Positions 52,346-61,668 of a stretch of 64,000 bases of DNA are shown one piece after another. The number at the start of each line of letters is the position of its first letter. The stretch's first letter is position 1. The translations under genes and the position numbers were made by a program. The notes below the pieces were generated by a model. It was not told the DNA's origin and did no database searches. It was given only the letters and a program-made list of their open reading frames with translations. The stretch comes from Salirhabdus sp. Marseille-P4669 (GTDB lineage: Bacteria; Bacillota; Bacilli; Bacillales; Alkalibacillaceae), in contig NZ_OEQK01000001.1 in NCBI RefSeq assembly GCF_900240405.1, positions 496,001 through 560,000 on the forward strand, written 5' to 3'.

Positions 52346-53623
52346 ATGTCTATTTTTCTGCTAATTCTATTTTTTGTTCTCTTATTTTTAGGAATTCCAA
52401 TTGCTGCATCCTTAGGTATATCAGTTGTCCTATCTGTACTTCTTTTTACTGATGTTCCCCTTAGTATTGTCATTCAATCGATGTATAGTTCGATGAATAG
52501 TTTTATTATGGTTGCGGTTCCTCTATTCATTCTTGCTGGAATTATTATGGATGAAGGAGGAATTGCAAAACGTATTTTTGACTTTGCAAAAAGTGCTGTA
52601 GGATGGATGCGTGGAGGATTGGGTCACGTAAATGTGTTGGCGAGTTTAATTTTTGCGGGTATGGCTGGTTCCTCAATTGCAGACGTGGCTAGTACGGGTC
52701 GCATGACCATTAATGCTATGACCAAAAATGGATATCCATTAAAATATTCTACAGGTTTAACCCTTATTACATCAATGCTAGCATCTATTATTCCGCCTAG
52801 TATATTGATGGTAGTTGCAGCATCAACTGCAGGCGTTTCTGTAGGAACAGCTTTAATAGGTGGGCTTATTCCAGGGATTTTAATTGCAATAGTTTACATG
52901 ATATATAACTATTTTTACTGTAAGAAACATGACATTGGTGCACCAATTAAATTTGATTTACGAGTACTTGGGAAAGAGTTTGTAAAAGCATTCCCAGCTT
53001 TACTTGCTCCTGTAATATTGCTTGGCGGTATATTATCAGGTTTCTTTACACCAACAGAGGCAGCAGCAGTAGCCGTTCTTTATACGTTACTCGTAACGCT
53101 ATTTATCTATAAGGATATTAGTTTTAAACAAATACCTAATATTTTTTATCGAACAACTAAAATGACTGGTACTATCCTTTTTATTGCAGTAACAGCAAAG
53201 GCGGCAAGTTGGGCATTTGAATACGATGGTTTACCTACTCGTATTGCTACATCTATTACAAATTTTAGCGATAGTCCAATCGTTATTATGCTGGTGTTGT
53301 TTGTGTTTTTACTAGTTGTTGGTATGTTCATGGATGCAACAGCAGCAATCTTTATACTGGTTCCAATTTTAATGCCAACTGTTATGAGTGTGGGTATTGA
53401 TCCAGTGTTTTTTGTAATATTCATGGTAATGCTTCTATCCTTTGGTTTGATTACTCCTCCTGTTGGAGTATGTTTATATGCAGCAAGTAATATTACAGGA
53501 TTGTCTGTGGAAGAAGTATCAAAGACTACAGTCCAATGGATAATTATTACGTTCTTTATTCTTTTGGTGTTTATATTCTTCCCTGAATTAGTTACCGTAC
53601 CATTAGAGTGGTTTGGTATCTAG
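52346..53623 (+). CDS. TRAP transporter large permease (DctM)
   Basis: A 425-residue permease with about 12 hydrophobic segments. The DctM marks AVPLFILAGIIMDEGGIAKRIFDFA, AGMAGSSIADVASTGRMTINAM, IIPPSILMVV, PTEAAAVAVLYTL and GLITPPVGVCLYAAS are all present. It carries the sodium-coupled transport function. AGGGGGTGA lies upstream of the ATG. Confidence 0.93.
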   Translation: MSIFLLILFFVLLFLGIPIAASLGISVVLSVLLFTDVPLSIVIQSMYSSMNSFIMVAVPLFILAGIIMDEGGIAKRIFDFAKSAVGWMRGGLGHVNVLASLIFAGMAGSSIADVASTGRMTINAMTKNGYPLKYSTGLTLITSMLASIIPPSILMVVAASTAGVSVGTALIGGLIPGILIAIVYMIYNYFYCKKHDIGAPIKFDLRVLGKEFVKAFPALLAPVILLGGILSGFFTPTEAAAVAVLYTLLVTLFIYKDISFKQIPNIFYRTTKMTGTILFIAVTAKAASWAFEYDGLPTRIATSITNFSDSPIVIMLVLFVFLLVVGMFMDATAAIFILVPILMPTVMSVGIDPVFFVIFMVMLLSFGLITPPVGVCLYAASNITGLSVEEVSKTTVQWIIITFFILLVFIFFPELVTVPLEWFGI

Positions 53624-53715
53624 TGGGTGCTAAAATAGGGGATTCGTTGAAAGTACATCGAAGCCCCTTAAAAATACACGATAATGAATATTTCCTTCAT
53701 TTTTCTATAAATTAT

Positions 53716-53745
53716 ATTGAAGGAAATTACCACCAATAATATAAT
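53716..53745 (+). promoter_or_regulatory. Internal promoter with candidate RpiR operator
   Basis: TTGAAG (53717-53722), 17-bp spacer, TATAAT (53740-53745). The -35 and spacer contain GAAGGAAATTACCACCA, the same motif as before dctP, so the enzyme genes can be transcribed separately but under the same control. Confidence 0.65.
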
Positions 53746-53793
53746 GAAGGTGGAGAATAGGTATTACATTTGACGAGACAGGAGTTGTTGGAA

Positions 53794-54834
53794 TTGAAAG
53801 CAGCTGTATTTTATGGGCCAAACGATATGAGATTAGAGGAAGTACCAAAGCCGGAAATTACGAAAGATGAAATTTTACTAAAGGTTAATGTAAGTGCAGT
53901 TTGTGGTACGGATGTAAGAATTTATTTAGGAAAAAAGACAAAGGGAGTACGTACACCATCTACAATTGGCCACGAGCTAGTTGGAACTGTCGCAGAGGTT
54001 GGTGATAATGTACAGGAATTTGTAGTGGGAGATCGAGTAGGCGTTATGCCGGTTATCCCTTGTGGAAACTGTTACTACTGTCAAAACGGGAAAGAAAATG
54101 TGTGTGCAAATCGTACGGCAATCGGCTATGAATATGATGGTGGATTTGCGGAATATGTACGAATTCCAAAAACTGCGCTACAGGCAAAAAATATAGTAAA
54201 AATACCTGATCATATAACCTTTGAACAAGCAGTTATTGCGGAACCATTAGCTTGTTGCTTGAACGGTAACAAAAAAGCAAATGTAAAAATGAACGATACA
54301 GTTGTTGTTATTGGTGGGGGACCAATCGGACTGATGCACGTCCAGCTTGCCAAAATTGCTGGTGCAAAGCAAGTCATTTTAAGTGAATTAGTAGGTCACC
54401 GACGTGAGAAAGCAATAGAAGCTGGCGCAGACATTACTGTAAATCCAGAACAGGAATCATTGGAACAAGTAGTGATGGATGCCACGGATAAGCTAGGAGC
54501 AGATGTAGTAATTATGGCAATTGGAGTTCCACAGCTGGTTAATGGCGCAGTTTCTTTATTGAAAAAAGGCGGTACATTAAACTTATTTGCTGGTTTTACA
54601 AAAGGTGTTCTTTCTGAATTAGATCCAAATATTATTCACTATAATGAAATAAATGTTAACGGAACTTCAGCCTTAACGCGTTCCAATTATCATGAGTCAC
54701 TATCTTTAATTGTTTCAGGAAAAATTAATACAGACGTGATTACAACGCAAGGGTACACATTAGATGATATACAAAAAGCAATTGAAGATGTCCGGGATGG
54801 AGTTGGCATGAAGTCTGTAATTCAAATCGGATAA
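53794..54834 (+). CDS. Zinc-dependent medium-chain alcohol/polyol dehydrogenase
   Basis: A 346-residue medium-chain dehydrogenase of the sorbitol/threonine dehydrogenase type. Catalytic zinc ligands are visible in VCGTDVRIY, IGHELVGTV and EPLACCLNG; structural zinc cysteines lie in CGNCYYCQNGKENVC; the NAD loop is VVIGGGPIGLMHVQLA. Start TTG 53794 (MKAAVFYGPND) is preferred because AGGAG lies 9 bp upstream; a longer TTG start at 53770 has no site. It likely oxidises a polyol or sugar acid to a keto form for the kinase and aldolase downstream. Confidence 0.9.
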   Translation: MKAAVFYGPNDMRLEEVPKPEITKDEILLKVNVSAVCGTDVRIYLGKKTKGVRTPSTIGHELVGTVAEVGDNVQEFVVGDRVGVMPVIPCGNCYYCQNGKENVCANRTAIGYEYDGGFAEYVRIPKTALQAKNIVKIPDHITFEQAVIAEPLACCLNGNKKANVKMNDTVVVIGGGPIGLMHVQLAKIAGAKQVILSELVGHRREKAIEAGADITVNPEQESLEQVVMDATDKLGADVVIMAIGVPQLVNGAVSLLKKGGTLNLFAGFTKGVLSELDPNIIHYNEINVNGTSALTRSNYHESLSLIVSGKINTDVITTQGYTLDDIQKAIEDVRDGVGMKSVIQIG

Positions 54835-54849
54835 TTTTTTTGAGAAATG

Positions 54850-54872
54850 TATGAAGGAAATTTTCACCCAAA
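54850..54872 (+). promoter_or_regulatory. Third copy of the candidate RpiR operator
   Basis: TGAAGGAAATTTTCACCC, a near-palindrome (TGAA ... TTCA), just before the ribosome site of the aldolase gene. Confidence 0.45.
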
Positions 54873-54892
54873 ATTAAAAGGAGAGTGTAAAA

Positions 54893-55714
54893 ATGTTATT
54901 AGGAAAAGAGATACGTTTAAAAAGATTATTACATGAAGATGGTCGTTTATTAGCGGTTGCGGTAGACCAAGCAACTGCAAGAGGTATTTTTGATGAATTA
55001 ATGCCAATTGACCGTAAAATCAGCGAAATCGTAGCAGGGGAGCCTGATGCGATGACAATGCATAAAGGAATAGCTGATAACTGTTTCCATAAGCATGCGG
55101 GGAAAACTAGTTTAATTTTCAAAGCATCTACATTCTCACCTTGGCAACCAAACTCAGATGTGCAAGTTGCGACTGTTCAAGAAGCAATTCGCTATGGGGC
55201 AGATGCAGTTTCCATGGGATGTATTATTGGGGGAGAAGATCAACCTGAACAATTAAGAAATCTAGCAACTATAGCAGGAGAGGCTCATGCAGTTGGCTTA
55301 CCAGTAATAGCGCATATTTACCCACGTGGAAGCTTAATACCAGAAAGCGAAAAAAGCGATTGGAGACATACTGCTTATGCAGTACGTGCTGGTGCAGAGC
55401 TAGGAGTAGACATTGTAAAGACAAAATACACAGGTGATCCAGACACGTTCCATAAAGTTGTCTCGGCAACACCTGGTCGAGTAGTTGTAGCGGGAGGAGA
55501 CATCGGAAATAACGTAGAGGATTACTTCCGAATGGTGTATGATGTTATTGATGCCGGTGGTACTGGTATTACATTTGGACGTATTGTTTGGAATCGTCCA
55601 AATCCGACAGCAATTGTAAAGGCATTCAAACACATTATTCATAACAATGGTACAGTTCAAGAAGCAATTGAACTACACGAGCAGCTAGTTAATGAGCCAG
55701 TTATAGCTGAATAA
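54893..55714 (+). CDS. Class I aldolase, DeoC/FbaB (DhnA) family
   Basis: A 273-residue TIM-barrel aldolase related to archaeal-type class I fructose-bisphosphate aldolase. EIRLKRLLHEDGRLLAVAVDQATARG is the DhnA-like opening, the Schiff-base Lys is probably in GVDIVKTKYTG, and the phosphate-binding end is VVVAGGDIGNN with GGTGITFGRIVW. With the upstream dehydrogenase and downstream kinase it would cleave a ketose-phosphate. It is distantly similar to LsrF at 9848. GGAGAG precedes the ATG. Confidence 0.85.
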   Translation: MLLGKEIRLKRLLHEDGRLLAVAVDQATARGIFDELMPIDRKISEIVAGEPDAMTMHKGIADNCFHKHAGKTSLIFKASTFSPWQPNSDVQVATVQEAIRYGADAVSMGCIIGGEDQPEQLRNLATIAGEAHAVGLPVIAHIYPRGSLIPESEKSDWRHTAYAVRAGAELGVDIVKTKYTGDPDTFHKVVSATPGRVVVAGGDIGNNVEDYFRMVYDVIDAGGTGITFGRIVWNRPNPTAIVKAFKHIIHNNGTVQEAIELHEQLVNEPVIAE

Positions 55715-55735
55715 TAAACGAAAAGGTGATTCATC

Positions 55736-57199
55736 ATGTCTCATATCATCGGAGTAGATATTGGAACTAGTGGTATAAAGGTAGGAGCTATCGATGAAGA
55801 ATCAAACCTAGGATATATTACGAAGCAATCTTACTCACTTTTATACCCGAAAAATGGGTGGGTTGAAATTGACCTATCACAAATATGGAAACTGACCGAA
55901 AATATGATTCAGGAAACAATCCAAAAAGTGAGTAGAAATGGTGGAGAAGTGAATGCGATTTCACTCTCCACCTTTTGTAATTCATCGGTACATCTAAATG
56001 CAAGAGGGGAACCCTTATCCAATGGTATTATTTATTTGGATCGAAGGAGCAAAATACAAGCGGATCATATACGGACTCAAATTGGTAAAAATAGATTATA
56101 TGAAGTAACCCGTAATCGGATAGAACCTGGTATGTATACAGTTACCTCACTCATATGGATGAGAGAGAATTATCCATATATATATGAAGAAACTTTTAAA
56201 TGGGGAAACTTGTCTACATATATTTTGTTTAAATTAACTGGACAGTACGTAATGGATTGGACTCAGGCTTCCTATACAGGATTATTTGATGTAGTCCATT
56301 ACGAGTGGTCAGATGCCTTTTGTAAGGAGCTCCAAATTGATTCATCCCTTCTTCCTAAAGTCGTTAGTCCTTTTGACATAGTAGGAAATTATAAGGGTAT
56401 CAAAGTGATAGCTGGTGCAGCAGATACAGCTTGTTCTAGTTTAGCTTTAGGGTTAAGGCCAAATCAGATGTTTGAATCAGTAGGTACTTCTAATGTTCTC
56501 ACAGTTTGTACGGATAATCCTGACTATTTAGATAATCGATTTTTAAATCGCTGCTATGTTTGGAAGAATCAATGGCTTTCTCATGGTGCTATGTCAACAC
56601 CGGGAGCAGCTGTAGAATGGTTTTATAAAAATTTTTTGCATGATAAAGAAAGTAAAGCGATTCTGGAGGAATTACCAAAAGAATCGGTTATTGGTGCGAA
56701 CGGTGTCTTTTTTCTACCCTATATGCTTGGTGAAAGAAGCCCGGTTTGGAACCCAAATGCCAGAGGTGTGTATGCAGGTCTTCACTTAAATACTACTAAG
56801 GCAGATATGCTAAGAGCTATGTATGAAGGGATATCTTTTGGGTTAAGGCAAATTTATGAAATAATTGAAGAAAACTATCACTTAAACTTTAATCGCTTCC
56901 GTTCTATAGGTGGCGGATCTAAAAATAGAGTTTGGGCGCAAATTAAAGCAAATGTATTGAAACAAGAAATTGAAATTCAAGAAGTCTCTGAGACGGGTGT
57001 ATATGGTTCTTGCTTAATAGCTGGTAAAACAATTGGGTACTTTGATAATTTAGAGAGCCCTGAGAGCATTGTGAAAAATGAAACACTTTATCGTATACGG
57101 CCGGATGAGAGTACATATTTGAAATATGATGAACTCTATCAAAAATTTAAGTTATTATATCCATCTTTAATAGAATTTTTTGATGCTACAGCTGAATAA
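55736..57199 (+). CDS. FGGY-family carbohydrate kinase
   Basis: A 487-residue sugar kinase of the gluconokinase/xylulokinase type. The first phosphate loop GVDIGTSGIKVGAID, WVEIDLSQIWKL, the late GLRQIYEIIEENYHLNFNRFRSIGGGSKNRVW and LPYMLGERSPVWNPNARG are typical of the family. The likely sugar site residues differ from known members, so the substrate cannot be named. It lies 21 bp behind the aldolase gene, with AAAGGTG upstream. Confidence 0.9.
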   Translation: MSHIIGVDIGTSGIKVGAIDEESNLGYITKQSYSLLYPKNGWVEIDLSQIWKLTENMIQETIQKVSRNGGEVNAISLSTFCNSSVHLNARGEPLSNGIIYLDRRSKIQADHIRTQIGKNRLYEVTRNRIEPGMYTVTSLIWMRENYPYIYEETFKWGNLSTYILFKLTGQYVMDWTQASYTGLFDVVHYEWSDAFCKELQIDSSLLPKVVSPFDIVGNYKGIKVIAGAADTACSSLALGLRPNQMFESVGTSNVLTVCTDNPDYLDNRFLNRCYVWKNQWLSHGAMSTPGAAVEWFYKNFLHDKESKAILEELPKESVIGANGVFFLPYMLGERSPVWNPNARGVYAGLHLNTTKADMLRAMYEGISFGLRQIYEIIEENYHLNFNRFRSIGGGSKNRVWAQIKANVLKQEIEIQEVSETGVYGSCLIAGKTIGYFDNLESPESIVKNETLYRIRPDESTYLKYDELYQKFKLLYPSLIEFFDATAE

Positions 57200-57223
57200 T
57201 GCTGTTAAAAAAGAGGTGTAAAA

Positions 57224-58192
57224 ATGAAGCCTAAGGTATATGTAACGAGAAAGCTTCCGGAATCAATCCTTCAAAAGCTAAAAAGAGTATGTGAAGTTGA
57301 TATGTGGGAAAAAGAGGATGTACCGGTCGATAGAGGGATATTGTTAGATAAGGTAAAACATGTAGATGGTTTGTTCTGTATGCTTACTGACACGATAGAT
57401 AAGGAAGTTTTACGCAGTGGGACACATTTAAAAGTTGTTGCGAACCTAGCAGTTGGTTATAACAACATTGATGTGGATGAGGCAACCAATAGGGGAATTG
57501 TTGTAACGAATACACCAGGTGTATTAACCGAGACTACAGCAGATTTGACCTTCGCACTATTAATGGCTACCGCAAGAAGAATTGTGGAAGCATCCGATTA
57601 TTTAAAAGAGGGAAAGTGGAAAAGTTGGTCGCCTATGCAATTAACTGGTCAAGATATATATGGTGCAACAATAGGTATCATTGGAATGGGCAGAATAGCA
57701 CAAGCGCTAGTGAAAAGAACTCAAGGTTTTGACATGAATGTTCTTTATTATAACCGTTCACGAAAGAAAGATTTAGAGTGTGATTTCAACATGACATATA
57801 CAGACTTGGAAACACTATTAAGAGAATCAGACTATGTATGTATTTTAATTCCTTATCGTGCAGAAGTTCACCATTTAATTGGGGAAAAGGAATTAGCATT
57901 GATGAAGAAAAATGCTATACTTATAAATACAGCAAGAGGCGGTATAGTTGACGAAAATGCATTATATTCAGCTCTGAAAAATAGGCGAATTTTCGGTGCT
58001 GGATTGGATGTGTTTGAAGAGGAGCCTGTTCCACGAAACCACCCTCTATTAACTTTGTCAAATGTTGTAACACTACCACATATAGGTAGTTCGAGTGAAA
58101 CTACTAGATTAAAGATGGCAGAATTAGTTGTTGAAAATATTAATCTAGTTTTAACAGGTAAAAGTCCGCTAACACCAGTGAATAATCCTTAA
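57224..58192 (+). CDS. D-2-hydroxyacid dehydrogenase (glyoxylate/hydroxypyruvate reductase type)
   Basis: A 322-residue dehydrogenase of the GyaR/GhrB group. The NAD loop is GATIGIIGMGRIAQALVKR, and the catalytic Arg, Glu and His are in NTARGGIVDE, FEEEPV and LPHIGSSSE. It probably reduces glyoxylate, hydroxypyruvate or a related 2-keto acid formed downstream of the aldolase. A close paralogue lies at 59348. AAGAGGTG precedes the ATG. Confidence 0.9.
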   Translation: MKPKVYVTRKLPESILQKLKRVCEVDMWEKEDVPVDRGILLDKVKHVDGLFCMLTDTIDKEVLRSGTHLKVVANLAVGYNNIDVDEATNRGIVVTNTPGVLTETTADLTFALLMATARRIVEASDYLKEGKWKSWSPMQLTGQDIYGATIGIIGMGRIAQALVKRTQGFDMNVLYYNRSRKKDLECDFNMTYTDLETLLRESDYVCILIPYRAEVHHLIGEKELALMKKNAILINTARGGIVDENALYSALKNRRIFGAGLDVFEEEPVPRNHPLLTLSNVVTLPHIGSSSETTRLKMAELVVENINLVLTGKSPLTPVNNP

Positions 58193-58213
58193 TATATGGA
58201 GGCAAGTTAAATC

Positions 58214-59158
58214 ATGGAATTTGATTCAAAACTTAAGATTTTTTCTTTAAATTCAAATGAACCTCTAGCTACAGAAATCGCTAATCTTCTTGACGTATCT
58301 TTAGGGAAATCATCTGTAAAAAGATTTAGTGACGGTGAAATTCAGATTAATATTGAAGAAAGTGTTAGAGGATGTGACATTTATCTTGTTCAATCAACTT
58401 CTGAGCCAGCTAACGAGCATCTTATGGAGTTACTAATTATGATTGATGCAATGAAACGTGCTTCTGCTAAAACAATTAATGTACTTATGCCATACTATGG
58501 TTATGCACGACAAGACAGAAAGGCTCGGTCACGCGAACCAATTACTGCTAAATTAATTGCCAACCTATTAGAAACAGCAGGTGCCGATCGAGTTATAAGT
58601 CTTGATTTGCATGCTCCTCAAATTCAAGGATTTTTTGATATTCCTGTTGACCAACTTTTAGGAGTTCCTATATTGGCCCAATACCTTAAAAAGAAAAATT
58701 TAGAGGATGTTGTTGTGGTTGCACCAGATAACGGTGGAGTGGTCCGTGCTCGAAAATTGGCGAGTATTTTAGATGTTCCAATTGCGTTCATTGATAAGCG
58801 TCGTCCGGAACCTAATGTTGCAGAAGTGATGAATATAATAGGGAATATCGATGGCAAACGAGCTATTATTATTGATGATTTAATTGACACAGCTGGAACA
58901 ATAACATTAGCTGCGAATGACTTAATTGAAAAAGGATGTAAAGAGGTATATGCCTGTTGTACACATCCAGTACTTTCTGGACCAGCAATTAGCCGAATTG
59001 AAGGATCTATGATAAAAGAATTGGTTGTTACCAACTCCATATATTTACCTGAAGAAAAAAGAATTGATAAAATAACAATATTATCAATTGCTCCTTTATT
59101 AAAAGATGCATTGTTACGCATACACAATAATGCATCTGTAAGTGAGTTGTTTAATTAG
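58214..59158 (+). CDS. prs: Ribose-phosphate pyrophosphokinase, second copy in a catabolic operon
   Basis: A 314-residue PRPP synthetase. Signature parts are [36 protein letters not shown], the metal-binding [13 protein letters not shown] and the PRPP loop [13 protein letters not shown]. All key residues appear intact, so it should make PRPP from ribose-5-phosphate and ATP. The usual housekeeping copy in Bacillaceae sits beside glmU, which is absent here, so this is probably an extra paralogue. It is last in the TRAP operon, 21 bp behind the dehydrogenase, with ATGGAGG upstream. Confidence 0.92.
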   Translation: MEFDSKLKIFSLNSNEPLATEIANLLDVSLGKSSVKRFSDGEIQINIEESVRGCDIYLVQSTSEPANEHLMELLIMIDAMKRASAKTINVLMPYYGYARQDRKARSREPITAKLIANLLETAGADRVISLDLHAPQIQGFFDIPVDQLLGVPILAQYLKKKNLEDVVVVAPDNGGVVRARKLASILDVPIAFIDKRRPEPNVAEVMNIIGNIDGKRAIIIDDLIDTAGTITLAANDLIEKGCKEVYACCTHPVLSGPAISRIEGSMIKELVVTNSIYLPEEKRIDKITILSIAPLLKDALLRIHNNASVSELFN

Positions 59159-59164
59159 CAATAG

Positions 59165-59197
59165 TAGCCCTTTATTTTTATTAATGAAGGGCTTTTT
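59165..59197 (+). terminator. Terminator after the PRPP synthetase gene
   Basis: TAGCCCTTT and AAGGGCTTTTT pair around a 13-bp A+T loop. Confidence 0.7.
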
Positions 59198-59347
59198 AAT
59201 ATTTTCTAGAAAGTATTAAATAAGATGAAAGTACAATATAATACCAATTTTCTAACTTGAATTTAATAATTCATACACATTTTGTCTTACCAAATCGAAT
59301 AATCTAATATAAATGGTAAAAACTGTTTAACGGAAGGTGGGGGCTCT

Positions 59348-60310
59348 TTGAAACCAAAAGTGTATATTACGAGAAAGCTTCCTTCTAAGATTGTGCAACG
59401 ATTAGAAAACGTTTGTGAAGTGAAAATGTGGGCTGAGGAAGATGTTCCTGTTCCGAGAGAAGTCCTACTGCGTGAAATTCGCGATGTCGATGGCTTACTT
59501 TGCATGCTGACGGAAACCATTGATGAAGAGATGATTCGCTATGGTCAAAATCTACATATCATTGCAAACATGGCTGTTGGGTATAACAACATTGATGTTA
59601 TAGCCGCCACGAAACGAGGTGTTATCGTTACCAATACACCAGGCGTCCTTACTGAAACAACTGCAGATTTAACATTTGCATTGCTAATGGCTACTGCACG
59701 TAGAATCGTGGAAGCATCTGAGTACATTCAAAATGGTCAGTGGAAAAGTTGGTCTCCTATGCAGTTGGTTGGGCAAGATGTGTACGGGGCGACAATTGGA
59801 TTTATTGGGATGGGGAGAATAGCCGAAGCAGTCGTCAAGCGAGCAAAAGGTTTTGATATGAATGTTTTATACTATAATCGGTCCCAGAAGCCAGATCTCG
59901 AGCAAAAATATAATATGCAATTTGTTGAACTGAAAACCCTTTTGAAAGAGCCGGATTTTGTATGTATCCTCATTCCGTACAGTCCAGATGTGCATCATTT
60001 AATTGGGGAAAGAGAACTTGCTTTAATGAAGGAATCTGCTATTTTAATTAATACTGCTCGTGGTGGAATTGTGGATGAAAAGGCGCTTTTTGAGGCTTTA
60101 CAAAGGAAAACGATTTTGGCGGCTGGTCTTGATGTGTTTGAAGAAGAACCGGTGTCATTAGAAAATCCTTTGTTAACCTTGCCAAATGTTGTCGCCTTGC
60201 CCCATATCGGTAGTTCCAGTGAAAAAACACGGCTACGCATGGCGGAGTTAGCAGCGGACAACATTAAAGGTGTACTGTACGGGAATGGTCCATTAACCTC
60301 GGTTAATTAA
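59348..60310 (+). CDS. D-2-hydroxyacid dehydrogenase, paralogue of 57224
   Basis: A 320-residue dehydrogenase colinear with the one at 57224 (shared KPKVYxTRKLP opening, TADLTFALLMATARRIVEAS, NTARGGIVDE and LPHIGSSSE). The NAD loop is GATIGFIGMGRIAEAVVKR. The nucleotide sequence looks less A+T-rich than its partner's, pointing to separate histories rather than a recent duplication. TTG start 59348 with GGAAGGTGGGG. A possible promoter (TTGTCT, 17-bp spacer, TAATAT at 59282-59310) suggests independent expression. Confidence 0.9.
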   Translation: MKPKVYITRKLPSKIVQRLENVCEVKMWAEEDVPVPREVLLREIRDVDGLLCMLTETIDEEMIRYGQNLHIIANMAVGYNNIDVIAATKRGVIVTNTPGVLTETTADLTFALLMATARRIVEASEYIQNGQWKSWSPMQLVGQDVYGATIGFIGMGRIAEAVVKRAKGFDMNVLYYNRSQKPDLEQKYNMQFVELKTLLKEPDFVCILIPYSPDVHHLIGERELALMKESAILINTARGGIVDEKALFEALQRKTILAAGLDVFEEEPVSLENPLLTLPNVVALPHIGSSSEKTRLRMAELAADNIKGVLYGNGPLTSVN

Positions 60311-60336
60311 ACAACTCAAATGGTTTTTATTTAGGA

Positions 60337-60366
60337 AAAGCAGACGATTTAGCGTCTGCTTTAACT
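60337..60366 (+). terminator. Terminator after the second dehydrogenase
   Basis: AAAGCAGACG, loop ATTTAG, CGTCTGCTTT. It lies in the 358-bp gap 60311-60668; the rest of that gap carries the acetamidase promoter and otherwise nothing recognised. Confidence 0.8.
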
Positions 60367-60572
60367 TTTATCCTGTATCCGACAATCGCCATATTTGGCA
60401 TTTTTATTGTCGCTTCGAGCATTCCATTTTTCTTATCATCAACGAATTTCAACATATTTTACTATTCTATAAAATGCATTTCATTTCCTGGGGAATTATT
60501 ACGATTTACCATGTTATATGTCGATAATAGATTGGATGTGCGCATTTAGACAAACCTAGACATTCTAATTTA

Positions 60573-60601
60573 TTGAAAAATTTAACTATTAATACTATAC
60601 T
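60573..60601 (+). promoter_or_regulatory. Promoter of the acetamidase-family gene
   Basis: TTGAAA (60573-60578), 17-bp spacer, TATACT (60596-60601), 68 bp upstream of the ATG. Confidence 0.6.
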
Positions 60602-60668
60602 GACATAAAATGAAACGAGTGGTTTATAGTAGTTTGCTAACCAAATAAAAAAGAGGAGTTGTTGATAT

Positions 60669-61574
60669 ATGCATACATTTTTATCAACAGATCGTTACAT
60701 ATATGCTATGGATAAAAACAATGAGCCGGCTCTAATGGTTAAGGCTGGTACACAAGTGGTGATTGATACATTTGATTGTTTTCAAAATCAAATTCAAACA
60801 GAAGATACGACATTTCAAACGGTAGATTGGAATCAAATTAATCCTGCAACTGGCCCCATTTATATTGAGGAGGCCATGCCTGGAGATATTTTAAAGGTTC
60901 ATATTGATTCGATTGAGCTTGGGGATAAAGGTGTTATGACGGTTGGACCAGACCTTGGAGTAATGGGCCACAGAATGAACCAGTTTACGGCGAAAATTAT
61001 TCCAATTCTAGATGGAAAAGCAATTTTTAATGAGAAGCTTTCTTTACCGTTGAATCCTATGATTGGCGTCATTGGTGTAGCCCCAGCTGGAGAAGGAGTC
61101 AATAATGGTACACCTGGTGCGCATGGTGGAAATATGGATACAACACTTATTACTACAGGTGCTACGTTATATTTTCCTGTATTCCATGAGGGAGCTCTAT
61201 TTGCGTTAGGGGATTGCCATGCCGCTATGGGGGATGGCGAAATTGGCGTTTCTGGTATTGAAATTCCGGCTAAGGTGTCTGTGACATTGGATGTTGTAAA
61301 AGGGCACTCGTTGCGATATCCGTTGTTGGAAAATGAAGATGGAGTGGCGTCATTAGTATCGAAGGAGTCATTAGATGATGCGGCAAACCAAGCGGTAGAA
61401 GAGATGATTGATTTACTGCAGCCGGAAACCGATTTATCTTTAGAGGAGTTTACGATGTTGATGAGTGCAGTCGGTCAATCACAAATTAGTCAAATTGTAG
61501 ATCCACTAAAGACAGCTCGGTTCTTTGTGCCAAAGTATGTGTTGGAAGCCTATCATATAGACTTGTTTAAATAA
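60669..61574 (+). CDS. Acetamidase/formamidase family protein
   Basis: A 301-residue FmdA/AmdA family amidohydrolase. GPIYIEEAMPGDILKVHIDSIE, MIGVIGVAPAGEGVNNGTPGAHGGNMD and FALGDCHAAMGDGEIGVSGIEI are the family motifs, holding metal-binding His and Asp residues. It hydrolyses short amides such as formamide or acetamide to ammonia and the acid. It has its own promoter and terminator, with AGAGGAG upstream of the ATG. Confidence 0.92.
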   Translation: MHTFLSTDRYIYAMDKNNEPALMVKAGTQVVIDTFDCFQNQIQTEDTTFQTVDWNQINPATGPIYIEEAMPGDILKVHIDSIELGDKGVMTVGPDLGVMGHRMNQFTAKIIPILDGKAIFNEKLSLPLNPMIGVIGVAPAGEGVNNGTPGAHGGNMDTTLITTGATLYFPVFHEGALFALGDCHAAMGDGEIGVSGIEIPAKVSVTLDVVKGHSLRYPLLENEDGVASLVSKESLDDAANQAVEEMIDLLQPETDLSLEEFTMLMSAVGQSQISQIVDPLKTARFFVPKYVLEAYHIDLFK

Positions 61575-61579
61575 ACCTG

Positions 61580-61614
61580 ATGACCCTGAGAGAAGACATT
61601 CTTAGGGTCATTTT
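61580..61614 (+). terminator. Terminator of the acetamidase-family gene
   Basis: ATGACCCTGAGA and TTCTTAGGGTCAT pair with one wobble, followed by TTTT. Confidence 0.75.
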
Positions 61615-61627
61615 GCGCGAGAAATGA

Positions 61628-61668
61628 TTCGACAAAATTCGACCAAACTCGGGTGGTGCCAGGCACTC
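61628..61668 (-). repeat. REP-like palindrome, inverted, with extended spacer
   Basis: On the minus strand GAGTGCCTGGCACCACCC, then an extra GAGTTTGGTC and GAATTTTGTCGAA; the ~10-bp insertion resembles that of the 24864 copy. It lies between the terminator above and the next gene. Confidence 0.78.

Noticed and set aside
54893-55714. The aldolase considered as a second LsrF
   Set aside because: It shares only the DhnA/DeoC fold; the LsrF-specific LSRIFNPKTGK and GVDMGRNIFQS segments are missing.
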